Notes under the pieces: model-generated
Told to the model about the DNA's origin: nothing
Seen by the model: only the letters and a program-made list of their open reading frames with translations
The model's database searches: none
Shown: piece by piece, positions 52,109-62,900 of the stretch
Numbering within the stretch: the stretch's first letter is position 1
How the letters are laid out: each line of letters starts with the position of its first letter
Made by a program: the position numbers and the translations under genes
Assembly: GCA_039704465.1 (NCBI GenBank)
Contig: JASFAU010000001.1
Coordinates: 1,116,001 to 1,180,000 of the forward strand
Origin: Plasmodiophora brassicae
Taxonomy: Eukaryota; Endomyxa; Phytomyxea; Plasmodiophorida; Plasmodiophoridae
Direction: 5' to 3'
DNA: 64,000 nucleotides

Positions 52109-52939
52109 ATGGCGCGTGGACCGAAGAAACACTTGAAGCGGCTCAATGCCCCTCGCAAATGGATGCTCAGCAAGCTGGGCGGCATCTTCGCGCCCCGCCC
52201 ATCGCCGGGTCCGCATAAGCTGCGAGAGTCGATCCCGCTCGTTATCCTTCTGCGCAACCGCCTGAAGTATGCGCTTACGCGTCGCGAGTGCATGGTTATC
52301 GTCATGAACCGCTCGATCAAGATCGACACCAAGGTCCGCACGGATGTCAACTTCCCGGCTGGTTTCATGGACGTCGTCACGATTGAGAAGACCAACGAGA
52401 ACTTCCGCATTCTGTACGACACCAAAGGCCGCTTCCTTCTGCAGAAGATCAAGGAGAGCGAGGCTAACTACAAGCTGTGCCGCGTCAAGAAGCTTTCCAA
52501 GGGCAACAAGACCAGCGTCGGCCGCAACCCGAACCACTTCGGCCAGCTCGCCGCCGTTCCATTCATTGTTACGCACGATGGCCGAACGATCCGGTACCCG
52601 GACCCTGTCATTCGCGTAAACGACACCGTCAAGGTCGACCTTACGACCGGCAACGTCGTCGACTTCATCAAGTTCGACCTCGGCCAGCTGGCGATGATCA
52701 CCGCTGGTAACAACTGTGGCCGTATCGGCACGATCGTTGGCCGCGACCGTCACGATGCCGCCTTCGACATTGTCCGCGTTCGTGACCGAAAGGGACACAC
52801 GTTCGCTACGCGTATCGACAACGTCTTCGTCATCGGTAAGGGCGAGGAGCCGTGGGTCACCCTGCCCCGTGGTGGCGGCGTGCGCCTCTCGATCGAGGAG
52901 GATCGTGAGCACCGCCTCAAGAAGCAGAAGGAGTTCTGA
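52109..52939 (+). CDS. RPS4: 40S ribosomal protein eS4
   Basis: A small-subunit ribosomal protein. An intronless ORF of 276 codons, close to the usual 263. The start [20 protein letters not shown] is invariant in the family; the S4 and KOW-type segments follow ([54 protein letters not shown]). Codon use is strongly biased to C/G at third positions, as in HSP70, consistent with high expression. The C-terminus is slightly extended and Lys/Arg/Glu-rich. Confidence 0.97.
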   Translation: MARGPKKHLKRLNAPRKWMLSKLGGIFAPRPSPGPHKLRESIPLVILLRNRLKYALTRRECMVIVMNRSIKIDTKVRTDVNFPAGFMDVVTIEKTNENFRILYDTKGRFLLQKIKESEANYKLCRVKKLSKGNKTSVGRNPNHFGQLAAVPFIVTHDGRTIRYPDPVIRVNDTVKVDLTTGNVVDFIKFDLGQLAMITAGNNCGRIGTIVGRDRHDAAFDIVRVRDRKGHTFATRIDNVFVIGKGEEPWVTLPRGGGVRLSIEEDREHRLKKQKEF

Positions 52940-53138
52940 CTGCCAGTCGGGCAACACATTCCCTCCAAGATGGCCAATAAATAGCTCAAGTGTCACCCCT
53001 TGGCTGCTCGTCCTAATGCCAAACCATTTCGTTCCGTTGCCCATTTACTGCATTGCTGGCTATACGTCCTCCTCTTCTCTGCAGAGGCAGGGCGGGAGCG
53101 GTATTCGTTTTCCGAATAGAAGCGCCAAGCAGTGCGCA

Positions 53139-53622
53139 ATGGCCGCGTCGGGTGGCGCGACGCCGTCGTCTGCCGATCTGTCCACCAGTGACATCTTTGC
53201 CGACTTGGAGCGCCTGCAGCCAGCGACGGCGCAGGACGTCGCCGGTGCTTTGGCGAGTAAGCCGTGCAGTCGTGTCGCGTGCGGCCTGTCATGGTGACTG
53301 TCGGATGACAGGCGATCATGGCCGAGGGCGGGACGAGTCGTTACGCGCCAGGAATTTCATTCAGCTCAGCGCATACCTGTCCGACACGGTGCGACCGGCG
53401 TTGAACGATATTCGAGATCGCCTTGAGGAAACCCTGGCGGCGCTGAATGCCCATCGCGCGGAACCTCTGCCTGGCGCCGAAATCCTATCTGCGTCGTCGT
53501 CGTCTTCCCCTGCATTTACGATCAATCACGAAGGTACGAGAAAGGAGAGACGGGTGCACAGGAGAACGTTCGGATCTCTAACGGCTCTCGTTTATTGGCA
53601 GAGTCTCTTCTATAACGTCTAG
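53139..53622 (+). CDS. small helical hypothetical protein
   Basis: Exon 1 (53139-53256) and exon 2 from 53312 are joined by a 55-nt intron in phase 1. The protein has a Ser/Ala-rich start, TSDIFADLERLQP, and a long helix with heptad character (RNFIQLSAYLSDTVRPALNDIRDRLEETLAALN), suggesting a coiled-coil subunit of a larger complex. The 3' end is ambiguous: reading on gives a stop at 53622, while a donor at 53534 with an acceptor at 53600 would end it at 53614. Either way its 3' part overlaps the last coding exon of RPC9 on the opposite strand. I do not recognise the family. Confidence 0.5.
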
Positions 53623-54074
53623 TAGTTGCAAGATATCGTCTTCCGTGAATCGCTCCTCACTATTATCAATGATCGTGTGAACTTCGACGAGCGATGTGGG
53701 ACGCAGGTTGACCAGCTGAACCTTTTCTTTGCTACAAAGAACACAGCGGGCCTAGTCAGCTTCCACATAAACGCTATTGGATGCCCGCGGCGCTCTTACT
53801 CGGAAAATGGTTTGCCTGGGATCGCTGTTTCGAGACGACTTAGAAACGCTGCGATGTCTTCAGTCGACTGCGACGCACATGGCGTTGTACGACAGAAACT
53901 ATCAATCTCTTTCGTGATCCACAAGCTGCCCTGCACGTTGAACAGCTTGCTCAGGTCAAGGTTGTCGTTCACGATGCGCGCACAGTCCCGCAGCGACTGC
54001 AGCGCTTCCGCATCCGTCAGCAGCGCGCCGCGCTTCGGTAACCTACATCAAGGACGTCGTTTACACCCCGGCAT
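53578..54074 (-). CDS. RNA polymerase III subunit RPC9 (CRCP/RPB4-like)
   Basis: Pairs with RPC8 in the pol III stalk. The central exon encodes LLTDAEALQSLRDCARIV, then SLWITKEIDSFCRTTPC and STEDIAAFLSRLE, the pattern of the RPC9 HRDC-like domain. A 67-nt intron with a GTAAGA donor joins it to KEKVQLVNLRPTSLVEVHTI and SEERFTEDDILQLLDVIEETLP, the family's C-terminal signature, ending at 53578. The first exon is uncertain: an ATG at 54074 fits only if a 24-nt GTGTAAAC...TGTAG intron is real. The last exon overlaps the convergent gene on the plus strand. Confidence 0.82.
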
Positions 54075-54287
54075 CCCCAATTCACCAACGAGCAGCCTTA
54101 CACTTCCATCCTGGACCGCCGCCCGTTGCTGTGAAATCTGCGCCGCAGATTGCGCCGCGAATCCCGAGACGAGCGACAGTTTTCCTCGTCTGTCGTGTGA
54201 CTCGTGTCAGAGACTCGTAGCACAGCCCAACAAGTCTGCATGTATTTCTAGTCTCGGCCGGGTCGACCAGGAAGAGAACGTGCACGA

Positions 54288-54874
54288 TTACAGAAGTCCG
54301 AGACGCCGCTCCATGATGGCACGCGAGTCCCGGGGGCATTCGCTGTAGTCGGGGTCGTTGAGATAGTCGGTCACGTCTAGCGATGCGCCTGTGTTCAACA
54401 GCGTTTCCAGGCCAATGTTGCTGGAACGAAGGCCTGGCAGTCGTTGGGCCTGCTCAAACGAGGTCAGACTCAGGCGCCGACTTGTGAACCCGTTCGAATT
54501 CCACCTGAGAAACAACCGCGAGCTCCATTTGCGCGATCAGTGCTGCCCCGTTGCCGTGCATGTGACGGATTCGCTGGATGCGCCCGTTGATATCATCGCG
54601 CACCATCTACGTCGACCGTTAGATCCACGACGACCGCACCGATCACCCAGGGTACCCGTTGCTGGAGCTCATCGACGGGATGCAGTCCGCCTTTGTAGCT
54701 CATGGACGGACCCGGCCCGTCCGCCACCGATCGCATGCCGACCCGCGAGGCGACCGACCCCTCCGCTGACGCCCTGAACTCCATCGCGAACGACCGTCCC
54801 TCGAAATGACGCAAAAACGTCGCCCCAGGCAGCGACGCCACCGGCAAAACGTGGGCGGGGATCTCTGACGCCAT
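54288..54874 (-). CDS. proteasome maturation protein POMP/Ump1
   Basis: A chaperone of 20S proteasome assembly that is degraded when the core particle matures. Three exons (54656-54874, 54505-54606, 54288-54449), introns 49 and 55 nt, all phase 0; 160 residues. A Met/Ala/Ser-rich N-terminus leads to HPVDELQQR, the helix GAALIAQMELAVVSQAQRLPG with the family's QMExxxxxQxxxLP pattern, SSNIGLETL, and the very conserved end LNDPDYSE...MERRLGLL. Length and motif order are standard. Confidence 0.88.
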
Positions 54875-55201
54875 TTTGTGCGAGCCTCGCGCGCTCTCGT
54901 GCTGTCTGCCAGCCCCATTGCTCATGTGGGGACATCGGGAAGGGCAGCCACTTCGAACACGTTGAATATGTACCGCATTGGTGTACTTCGGGATGATATG
55001 TACGCGAACTGGTATCCTCTTTAGCCAATGTTTGAACGATCGTTGCTCTGTGTCGCGCGCGTGATCTCCGTTTTACAGCGAGGTTCGTTGACAACTGTGT
55101 GTAATGGCTTACGTAGCGATCCGATGGTACGATCGGTCAAGTGGGCAGAATCTTGTTGGATGGGAGGTCAGCGCCATCGTCGGGGGGCACCCGCTGCGAG
55201 G
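54875..55201. other. short divergent promoter region
   Basis: 327 bp between the POMP and mucin-like gene starts. An open frame upstream of 55202 has ATGs at 55028 and 55115 that are in frame with the mucin-like gene but would hide its signal peptide. I see no separate gene. Confidence 0.5.
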
Positions 55202-58105
55202 ATGGGACACCATAGAACGTTCGCCCTGGTGGCAATGCTGATAATCTTGTATGCCGTCATGGACGGCGCTGCCGGGACGACGACGTTGCGCTTGACGACG
55301 CGTCGCCCGTCAACCAGACACCACTCCACAAGGCGTCCAACAACCCGGAACCCTACGACGAGGCGTCCAACGACACAAAGGCCCATAACTGTGCGTCCGT
55401 CGACGCGACGGCCCACAACCAGAAAGCCAACGACACGACGACCGACAACCAGGAAACCAACGACACGACGACCGACAACCAGGAAACCAACTACACGACG
55501 ACCGACAACCAGGAAACCAACCACACGGCGACCGACAACCAGGAAGCCAACGACACGACGACCGACCACCAGGAAGCCAACGACACGACGACCCACAACC
55601 AGGAAACCAACGACACGACGACCGACAACCAGGAAGCCAACGACACGACGACCGACCACCAGGAAGCCAACGACACGACGACCAACAACCAGGAAGCCAA
55701 CAACACGACGACCCACAACCAGGAAGCCAACGACACTGCGACCGACAACCAGGAAGCCAACGACACGACGACCGACAACCAGGAAACCAACCACACGGCG
55801 ACCGACAACCAGAAAGCCAACGACGCGACGTCCCACAACGAGAAAGCCAAGCACACGGCGCCCCACCACCAGAAGGCCAACTACGCGGCGGCCCACAACC
55901 AGAACGCCAACCACACGTCGACCGACAACGAGGAAACCGACGTCGAGGCGACCCACCACCAGAAAGCCAACGACGCGGCGACCCACAACCAGGAAGCCAA
56001 CGACGAGACGACCGACAACTAGAAGGCCGACGACGAGGCGACCGTCAACCCGACGACGATCGACTACGCGACACCCGTCGACCAGGAGGCCAACAACGCG
56101 TCGCCCGTCGACACGGTCGGCAACATCGAGGCGCCCGTCGACACGTCGCCCGACAACCAGGGTGCCAACAGCACGTCGCTCGTCGACAAGGAGGCGGACG
56201 ACACGGTCAGGCACGACGAGGCGGCCGACAACTAGGAAGCCATCGACGAGGCGACCGTCGACACGACACCACTCGACCAGGCGACCGACGACCACCCGTC
56301 GTCGGACGACACGGCCACAGACAACGAGGCGGCCCTCGACCAGACACAAGACAACTGGTAAAAGCCCCACGACGAGGCGACAGTCAACACGACGTTCGTC
56401 AACGAGGAGGCCCACAACGCATCACTCAACAACGCGACGGCCGACGACGAAGCGTCGGTCGACCAGGACGCCCACGACGGGCCGTTCGACAACCAGACGG
56501 CCTTCCGCGAAGAAGCCGATGTCGTCGTCGAGACGTCGATCGACGGGGCATCGGACAACCAGGCGCCCATCGTCAAAGGGGCCGACAACGGGACGTCCAC
56601 CGACAAAGCGTCGATCCACAGCGACCCGGCACGCGACCACGAAGCGCCCGTCCTCGAGGCGCCCATCAACACGCCGTCGTCCGACGACGAGACACCCGAC
56701 CGCAGCGCTCCCGACGACCAGCCGACGGTCGACCGCCACGCCACGTCGTCACTCAACGCGGCGCCCATCGTCCAGACGCCTGGCAACGAGGCTGTCGTCG
56801 ACGGGCACACGGCGCCCAGGGAAGTCGACGACAACGAGGCGACCGACGCGGAAGCCAACCTCACGAGGTCCTACCACGCGGCGCCAACCGGCGTCGCGTC
56901 GTCCGACAACGCGACGTCCTTCAGCCCGACACCCGTCGAGCGTTGCACCCACGACGAGGCAGGCGTCAGCGTCGAAGGCCACCGCCGTCAGACGAACGTC
57001 GGTTCCATCAGCGAATCGCTCCTCACGGCGGGCGACCGGTAACCGAAACCCGACATCGCGGCGCCCTGCGACGCAGCGACGAGCGTCGACAAGGAGCGCA
57101 ACGCAGCATTCGTTGCCGACGACCAGGGCCCCGACGACGATGACGTCGACGCGCAGCGGCGCTCCGGTCGTTGTCGACGCCGTCGACGTCAGCATGTCGC
57201 TCTCGGTGACCGCGGCCGACCTGCCGGAGGACGCCGACGAGATCGTCGCGCGGGACGTCATCGCAGCGTTCTGCCCGAGCATCCCGATCCTGGACAGCGC
57301 CCGCATCGTCCACGTGACGCTGTGGTCGTCGTCGTCGTCGTCGTCACACGTGAACGCGTCGTTCTGGATCCTACCGCCGACGTCGCCGGGCGACACGCCG
57401 ATCGCGGCCGTCGTGTCGGCGCTCGCCCGGCAGGCCCCCGACCCGAACAGCGCCCTGAACACGCGCCTGCGCGCCGGCGCCTTGACGTCGTCAGCGTCGG
57501 CGATGCAATTCACGGTCATCACGGTCGCGAAATGCTCGCCGACCTCGTCGTACCAGGCCGGGCCGTGTCGCTCCACGACGCGCCGCCTGGCGCCGCTGGA
57601 GTCGGGGGCGGCCGCCGACGTGCCCAGCATCACCCGCACGGTCATCGTGATCGTTGTCGTCGGCGGCCTCGTCATTCTCGTCGTCGGCGTCATGTACCAT
57701 TTCCGGTGGGTGCCGTCGCCCCTGCGCCGCCTGCTTCGGTATCGCAGCAGGGCGCACGAGGACCACATCGAGGCCGCCTGGGACATCAAGCACCAGGTCC
57801 AGGGGCCGATGCCCCAGCTGCAGATCGCCGAGCAGCCGGCGGCGGCGATCGGCACCGAGTACCAGTTCAACGCCGCCTACCCCGGGTTCACCATGTCGTC
57901 CGGCAACTTCGACTCGTACCTGCCGCGTAGCCTGAACACGGCGAACAACCTGACGCTTGGGTCCGGGTCCCGGACGCCCGTCAACTTTGGCAGCGCCGCC
58001 TACCTGCCGACCAGGCCGAACGCCAACAGGCGCAGCGTGAACGGCGAACGCGACACGACCACCTTCGCCCTAGCCGAACTGGACGATGAGACCAGGGACC
58101 TCTGA
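55202..58105 (+). CDS. mucin-like Thr/Arg/Pro repeat type I membrane protein
   Basis: A single exon, 967 residues. Signal peptide MGHHRTFALVAMLIILYAVMDG. Residues about 30-640 are a Thr-Arg-Pro repeat: first near-perfect decapeptides of the type TTRRPTTRKP, later degenerating to Ser/Thr/Arg/Lys/His/Pro variants. Thr and Ser would be heavily O-glycosylated, while one residue in three is Arg or Lys, giving a strongly cationic stalk. A folded extracellular domain follows (about 660-800) with alternating strands and helices and paired Cys (FCPSIPIL, AKCSPTSS, GPCRS). A transmembrane helix (VIVIVVVGGLVILVVGVMYHF) and a 130-residue cytosolic tail complete it. The ATG at 55202 was chosen because it opens the leader. 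Likely a cell-wall or surface protein; function unknown. Confidence 0.75.
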   Translation: MGHHRTFALVAMLIILYAVMDGAAGTTTLRLTTRRPSTRHHSTRRPTTRNPTTRRPTTQRPITVRPSTRRPTTRKPTTRRPTTRKPTTRRPTTRKPTTRRPTTRKPTTRRPTTRKPTTRRPTTRKPTTRRPTTRKPTTRRPTTRKPTTRRPTTRKPTTRRPTTRKPTTRRPTTRKPTTLRPTTRKPTTRRPTTRKPTTRRPTTRKPTTRRPTTRKPSTRRPTTRRPTTRRPTTRTPTTRRPTTRKPTSRRPTTRKPTTRRPTTRKPTTRRPTTRRPTTRRPSTRRRSTTRHPSTRRPTTRRPSTRSATSRRPSTRRPTTRVPTARRSSTRRRTTRSGTTRRPTTRKPSTRRPSTRHHSTRRPTTTRRRTTRPQTTRRPSTRHKTTGKSPTTRRQSTRRSSTRRPTTHHSTTRRPTTKRRSTRTPTTGRSTTRRPSAKKPMSSSRRRSTGHRTTRRPSSKGPTTGRPPTKRRSTATRHATTKRPSSRRPSTRRRPTTRHPTAALPTTSRRSTATPRRHSTRRPSSRRLATRLSSTGTRRPGKSTTTRRPTRKPTSRGPTTRRQPASRRPTTRRPSARHPSSVAPTTRQASASKATAVRRTSVPSANRSSRRATGNRNPTSRRPATQRRASTRSATQHSLPTTRAPTTMTSTRSGAPVVVDAVDVSMSLSVTAADLPEDADEIVARDVIAAFCPSIPILDSARIVHVTLWSSSSSSSHVNASFWILPPTSPGDTPIAAVVSALARQAPDPNSALNTRLRAGALTSSASAMQFTVITVAKCSPTSSYQAGPCRSTTRRLAPLESGAAADVPSITRTVIVIVVVGGLVILVVGVMYHFRWVPSPLRRLLRYRSRAHEDHIEAAWDIKHQVQGPMPQLQIAEQPAAAIGTEYQFNAAYPGFTMSSGNFDSYLPRSLNTANNLTLGSGSRTPVNFGSAAYLPTRPNANRRSVNGERDTTTFALAELDDETRDL
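55411..55950 (+). repeat. 30-bp coding minisatellite
   Basis: Tandem 30-bp units of the form CGACACGACGACCGACAACC plus AGGAAACCAA, each encoding ten residues, recur with point variants across about 500 bp inside the mucin-like gene. Unit-to-unit identity is highest in the middle and decays at both ends, the usual sign of ongoing unequal exchange or slippage. Confidence 0.9.
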
Positions 58106-58262
58106 ACCGTTGCATACATATACACACACACATACACAACGCACATGCACGTGCACCTCCCATGGAGGAGTCACGCGCCGACAAGGTCGTGAGTCACACG
58201 GCGGCCCCGACGATCGGTGGAATCTGGTCGGCGACCCACCGCCAGATTTGCGTCTTACTGAG

Positions 58263-59753
58263 ATGGCGCACTGGCTGTCGATAACGGCGGCGGCGATCGT
58301 GGGCGACCACGCCTGGTACTTCCTACCCGTGGCCGTCGTCGCGTTCTACCGCGTCCTGTTCTACCTGGTCGATACGATCTGGTCGATCCTGTACGAACCC
58401 GTCGTCCCGCGGACGGATGGGACCACCTTCTTCAGCGGCGACGTCACCGTCGTCTGCGTCGTCGATGACGATGACGTCGTCGACACCGTCGACTTCCCTA
58501 CCGTCGTCCGTTCATGGGCGTCGAACGCTCCACAGCGCGTCATTGTCGCCGTCGGCGAATCGCACCCCAGGGCCGCGTTCGTCAAGGACACCGTTGAGCG
58601 CCTGGTACCCGATCGGTGCCACGTCCTGATGACCGACGCCAGCCAGCGTCACACGGCGGTGACCCTGGCGTGTAACCTGGCCTGCACGTCCATCGTGGCG
58701 CTCGTATCGCATGGGGCGCTCTGGGGCCACGCGTTCGTCTCCTGGTCGCTGGCGCCGTTCGACAACCCGCGCGTCGGCGTCGTATCGCCCAGCGTGGACC
58801 TGTGGCCCGAACGCCAGCAACGCCTGTCGCTCCGGGAGGTCGTCGTCGACATGCGCCTGGCGATGCACAACAGGTCGGCGGCGGCGTCGAACGAGCTCAG
58901 TGGAGCGGTGGCAGCGTTGGCGCCCGCGATCCTGCTTCGCAGCGCCCTGGTCCAGGACAGCGTGTTCCAGTACGCCTGGCAGCGATCGACGACGTCGTTC
59001 CCGGCGTTCCTGTGGAGGTGGACCATGGAGCGGCACTGGGATTTCGCGTTCCAGCGGTCGACACAGGCGGCCTGCTCGATCCGGTGCCCGAGAGCATGGG
59101 CCAAGATCCTGGACCCGCTCCCGAAGCCGAGTGCCGGCACCAGAATGGCGACGTTGCTGACGGGCGCGTCGGTATGGAGGCGGCACCCCGTCCTGGCCCT
59201 GATGGACATGGTGTCCTGGTTCGACCCGATCCTGGTCTGCTACGCGATGGGCCTGGTCGGGACGCTGGCCGTCGTGAATGGCCCCGGGTGGCCCGTCGCG
59301 GAAGCGCTCGGCGCACTGGCCATCTGGGAGGTCGCCGGGTCCTTGGCACACATGTGGAGCGCATGGAGCCTGCACCCGGGCGACCTCATCTACCTGCCGC
59401 TGTTCGTCGGCGTATCCTGGGCGTCCACTGCCAACAGGGCGGTCCAGACCGTGATACGGGTCGTGTCGGGGCCGCACGCGTCGGGGCACAAGAATACGAC
59501 AGCGGGGCCCATTGCGTTGGAGCGGGTCGTGGAGGTGTCGGCCCAGCTCAGCGGAGAGGTCTCGACGACGGAGGTGGTCGAAGATGTGAGCAGGGGTTCG
59601 ACGATCGAGACCGGGTCGCACCTGGCGAGTCCCGCGTTCCCTGCCGTTCCATTACCGAAAACAACCGGGGCGGGTCTGTGTGATGGACCGCCGGAGGCAG
59701 CGGTGTCAGCGAGGGCACTCGTTGACGTACCCGAATCTGCAACGGCTGCCTGA
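58263..59753 (+). CDS. GT2-family membrane glycosyltransferase-like protein, catalytic motifs degenerate
   Basis: A single exon, 496 residues from the ATG at 58263. N-terminal membrane helices are followed by a GT-A-like domain: VTVVCVVDDDDVVDTV, WASNAPQRVIVAVGESHP, then APFDNPRVGVVSPSVDLWP, the acceptor-side pattern of chitin/hyaluronan-synthase and fungal Cps1-like GT2 enzymes. C-terminal hydrophobic segments (FDPILVCYAMGLVGTLAVV and others) complete the topology. At the position of the metal-binding FADDDV motif the sequence reads LVSHGALW; I find no (E/G)DD base motif and no (Q/R)xxRW. It therefore looks like an inactive or repurposed paralogue. The CA-rich leader (58117-58137) is low-complexity. 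A charged tail follows the last helix. Confidence 0.65.
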   Translation: MAHWLSITAAAIVGDHAWYFLPVAVVAFYRVLFYLVDTIWSILYEPVVPRTDGTTFFSGDVTVVCVVDDDDVVDTVDFPTVVRSWASNAPQRVIVAVGESHPRAAFVKDTVERLVPDRCHVLMTDASQRHTAVTLACNLACTSIVALVSHGALWGHAFVSWSLAPFDNPRVGVVSPSVDLWPERQQRLSLREVVVDMRLAMHNRSAAASNELSGAVAALAPAILLRSALVQDSVFQYAWQRSTTSFPAFLWRWTMERHWDFAFQRSTQAACSIRCPRAWAKILDPLPKPSAGTRMATLLTGASVWRRHPVLALMDMVSWFDPILVCYAMGLVGTLAVVNGPGWPVAEALGALAIWEVAGSLAHMWSAWSLHPGDLIYLPLFVGVSWASTANRAVQTVIRVVSGPHASGHKNTTAGPIALERVVEVSAQLSGEVSTTEVVEDVSRGSTIETGSHLASPAFPAVPLPKTTGAGLCDGPPEAAVSARALVDVPESATAA

Positions 59754-59931
59754 TCATCGACCATGCTTAAACCGAATGCGATATAACCACCGGGGCAACG
59801 GGCCCCGTTTGCATACACCGAGTGTCACGCGCGCGTATTGCCACGAAGGTGCCTGATTGAACCTGACGGCACGCACCCAATCGTTTAGGGCTACAACCAC
59901 GATACATGTTGTATCGAGAATGGACGTCTAA

Positions 59932-62900
59932 TCACCCGAACACGCCGTGCATGATGTCCTCAAACTCCTTCTTGTGGACGCTTGCGAAACCGGTGGCGGG
60001 AGATGCAGACGGCGGCCGACCAACGTATTGCTAGAGGAGGCCAATTCAGATTCATCATCAACGTTCGGATTCCGATAAAACGTACAATGTTGTGAAGATC
60101 GCGACTGCTGCTAAGAGCGGTCAGGAGACGCGACTTGACGTACGTGTAGGCGCCCATGTTCTTGGGTTCCTCCTGTGCCCAGACGATTTCCGCGTTGGGA
60201 TAGCGTTCGGCTTCTTCAGCGACCCTGTCGAACGGGAACGGAGACAACTGCTCAACGCGGCAAAGAGCAACATCGTTGTGCTTGTCGCCGGCATGCTCGA
60301 GCAAGTCGTAGTAGACCTTCCCGCTGCAGAACACCAGTTTCTTGACGTCGCTGGCGTTGTTCACAATCTCGGGGCGTGACTCCGGGATCACTCGAAGGAA
60401 CCGGGACTCTCCAGCCATGTCCTGAAGCGTGGACACGGCCATCTTGTGCCGCAACAGCGATTTCGGATTCATGACAATGAGGGGCTTCCTGAACTGCCTG
60501 TGCACCTGCCGGCGAAGGACGTGGAAGTAGTTGGCAGGGGTCGATGGCATAACGACCTGCCAGTTTGATTTCTGGACCTGGGTGCTGACGTTTTCCGCCA
60601 TGGGCGGGATCGTGTCTTCGTCTTCGGAGCACATTTGCAGGAACCGTTCGAGGCGCGCCGAGCTGTGTTCCGGGCCTTGACCCTCGTAACCGTGCGGTAG
60701 GAGGACAACAATGCCAGACTGGCGCAACCACTTGGCCTCCCCACACGAAATGAACTGGTCGAAGATGACCTGAGCACCATTGGCGAAATCGCCGAACTGG
60801 GCTTCCCATAGAATGAGGGCGTGCGGGTTCTCCAGGGAGTAGCCAAGCTCGAATCCAAGAACACCGAATTCGCTCAGGTTGGAGTTCGAGACAGTGAACT
60901 TCGCTTGGTCGCTGGAGAGTTGCGAAAGCGGAACGTAGGGATCAGTGTTGCCCAGGACTTGGTCATGCAGAACGGCATGCCGATGCGAGAATGTGCCACG
61001 TTCGACATCTTGCCCGCTCAGACGCACGTGAATCTTCTCCAGCAGCAGCGAGCCGAACGCAAGTGCTTCTGCTGTCCCCCAATCGAAGTTGGCCTGTGAT
61101 TCAAACATCGATTCTTTGTTCTTCAGGATGGTCGCAAGCCGACGGTGCACATTGAACCCTTCGGGCGTCGTGCACAACCTGATACCCGTACAGATATTAG
61201 AACAGGCCAACAACGATAGGCGAACGGTGTCCGACTTTTCCCCGATCGACAGTAAAGTGCCTTGGTCAACGCCAGTCATCTTCCGCAGCGAGTGCTGGGA
61301 AGGAGCTTTGAGGCCCTCCCAGTTTGTCGACAGCCAGTCGGTAGATACCACCCTCTTTTCACGGGAGTCCCCGAATGCCGATTCGATTAGAGCAGTAGCT
61401 TTGTTTGAGATCTACAGGGCGGTTACAGGATGGCATCGGAAACCGGGACAATCGAGAAATGACCTCATTCGCTTCGTCGGCTGAAATAATATTTTCGTCT
61501 GCAAGCTTCTTGCGGTACAGGTCGAGAACAGATGGCATCTTGGCGATCTTGCGATACATTAATGGCTGACAAACCGAGATTAGCTACAGTGCAACGCAGC
61601 AGAATAGGCACAAACCTGAGTGAACATCGGTTCATCGATCTCATTGTGGCCGAATTTACGGTAGCAGACGAGGTCGATAACGACATCGGCGCCGAACCTA
61701 AGAGCAATTTCGTTTCCGACCTCAATTATGACAGTGCGCAAATGTTACTGTTGCCGCCATGCCGCTGCCAAGTGGTGGACCCGAACAACAGACTCAGGAT
61801 CATTTCCGTTCACGTGAAAAACTGGAGCATTGAAGGCTTTCGCGATATCGCTGCAATAAGCGGAAGAGCGCGACCTGGGGCAGCAACGTTCGACAAACGA
61901 GACCACGGAAAGAAAACGCTGGGACTTACTTGAAGGGGTCGGTTGTAAACCCAATCTGGTTGTTGACAATGATGTGGACAGTGCCGCCAACGGTGTAGCT
62001 GGGTAGGTCGTTCAGGCCCATCGTCTCGTAGACGACTCCCTGGCCAGAGAACGCTGCGTCGCCATGGAGCAGCAACGGCAGTACACGGGAGTGGTCTGCA
62101 TTTGAAATTAGTGGCCGCAAACAGAACCTGTAACTAATTGCATACCTAGATCGTACTTGTAGAACTGTTTGGCACGAGACTTCCCAAGCACCACTGGATT
62201 GACGGCTTCGAGATGCGACGGGTTCGCCAACAGACTCAAGTGAACGTTGCCACCACCATAAACAGGACGATTAAATGACATCCCCAGGTGGTATTTAACG
62301 TCGCCACTTCCTATACGTAATCGTTATGTCCACCATACGTGGCATGACGGGGACCTCGAACCTTCGAATTCGGACGTGTCACCGCCACCAGAGAATTCCG
62401 TGAAGATATCCTGCAGGGGCTTCCGAACAACGTTGGCGAGCACATTAAGACGGCCACGGTGGGGCATGCCAAGCACGACTTCCTTAACGCCTGTGTGCCA
62501 AGGTGTCAACCCCGGGACGCAAACGCATTATCGAATGCATTCAACAATGCCAACCGATTGACGCGGCGTGGTCGATCAACTGTTTCATGCCCGGAATGAC
62601 TGCTTCGGCGCCCTCCAGGCCGAAGCGTTTCGCGGTTGACCACTTTTGCGCGAGGAATCGCTCAAAGTGATCCGCCCACGTCAGTCGATCGAGGATACGA
62701 CCGCAGCCCTCTTTCGCGAAGGAGAATGGCTCCGCTGTCTCAATTTGATCGCGGATCCAGTTGCATTGGTCTGTTCCGAACAGTCATTGCACGCGCCGGG
62801 AAAATGCTGTGAGTGCGATCTTGATACCTCGGTCCGGGATATGCATGTACTCCATGCCAATGTGCCTGGTGTACGTCTGCTTCAGTTGCTCAATAAGAGC

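Noticed and set aside
52000..53044. 352-codon minus-strand ORF over eS4
   Set aside because: Antisense of a ribosomal protein gene with strong codon bias.
55168..56415. 415-codon minus-strand ORF rich in LVVGFLVVGRR repeats
   Set aside because: It is the exact antisense of the Thr/Arg/Pro minisatellite; the repeat avoids stops on both strands. The plus strand has the signal peptide, folded domain and membrane anchor.
58512..59621. Long minus-strand ORF over the GT2-like gene
   Set aside because: Arg/Pro/Gly-rich antisense shadow without domain features; the plus strand has GT2 topology.
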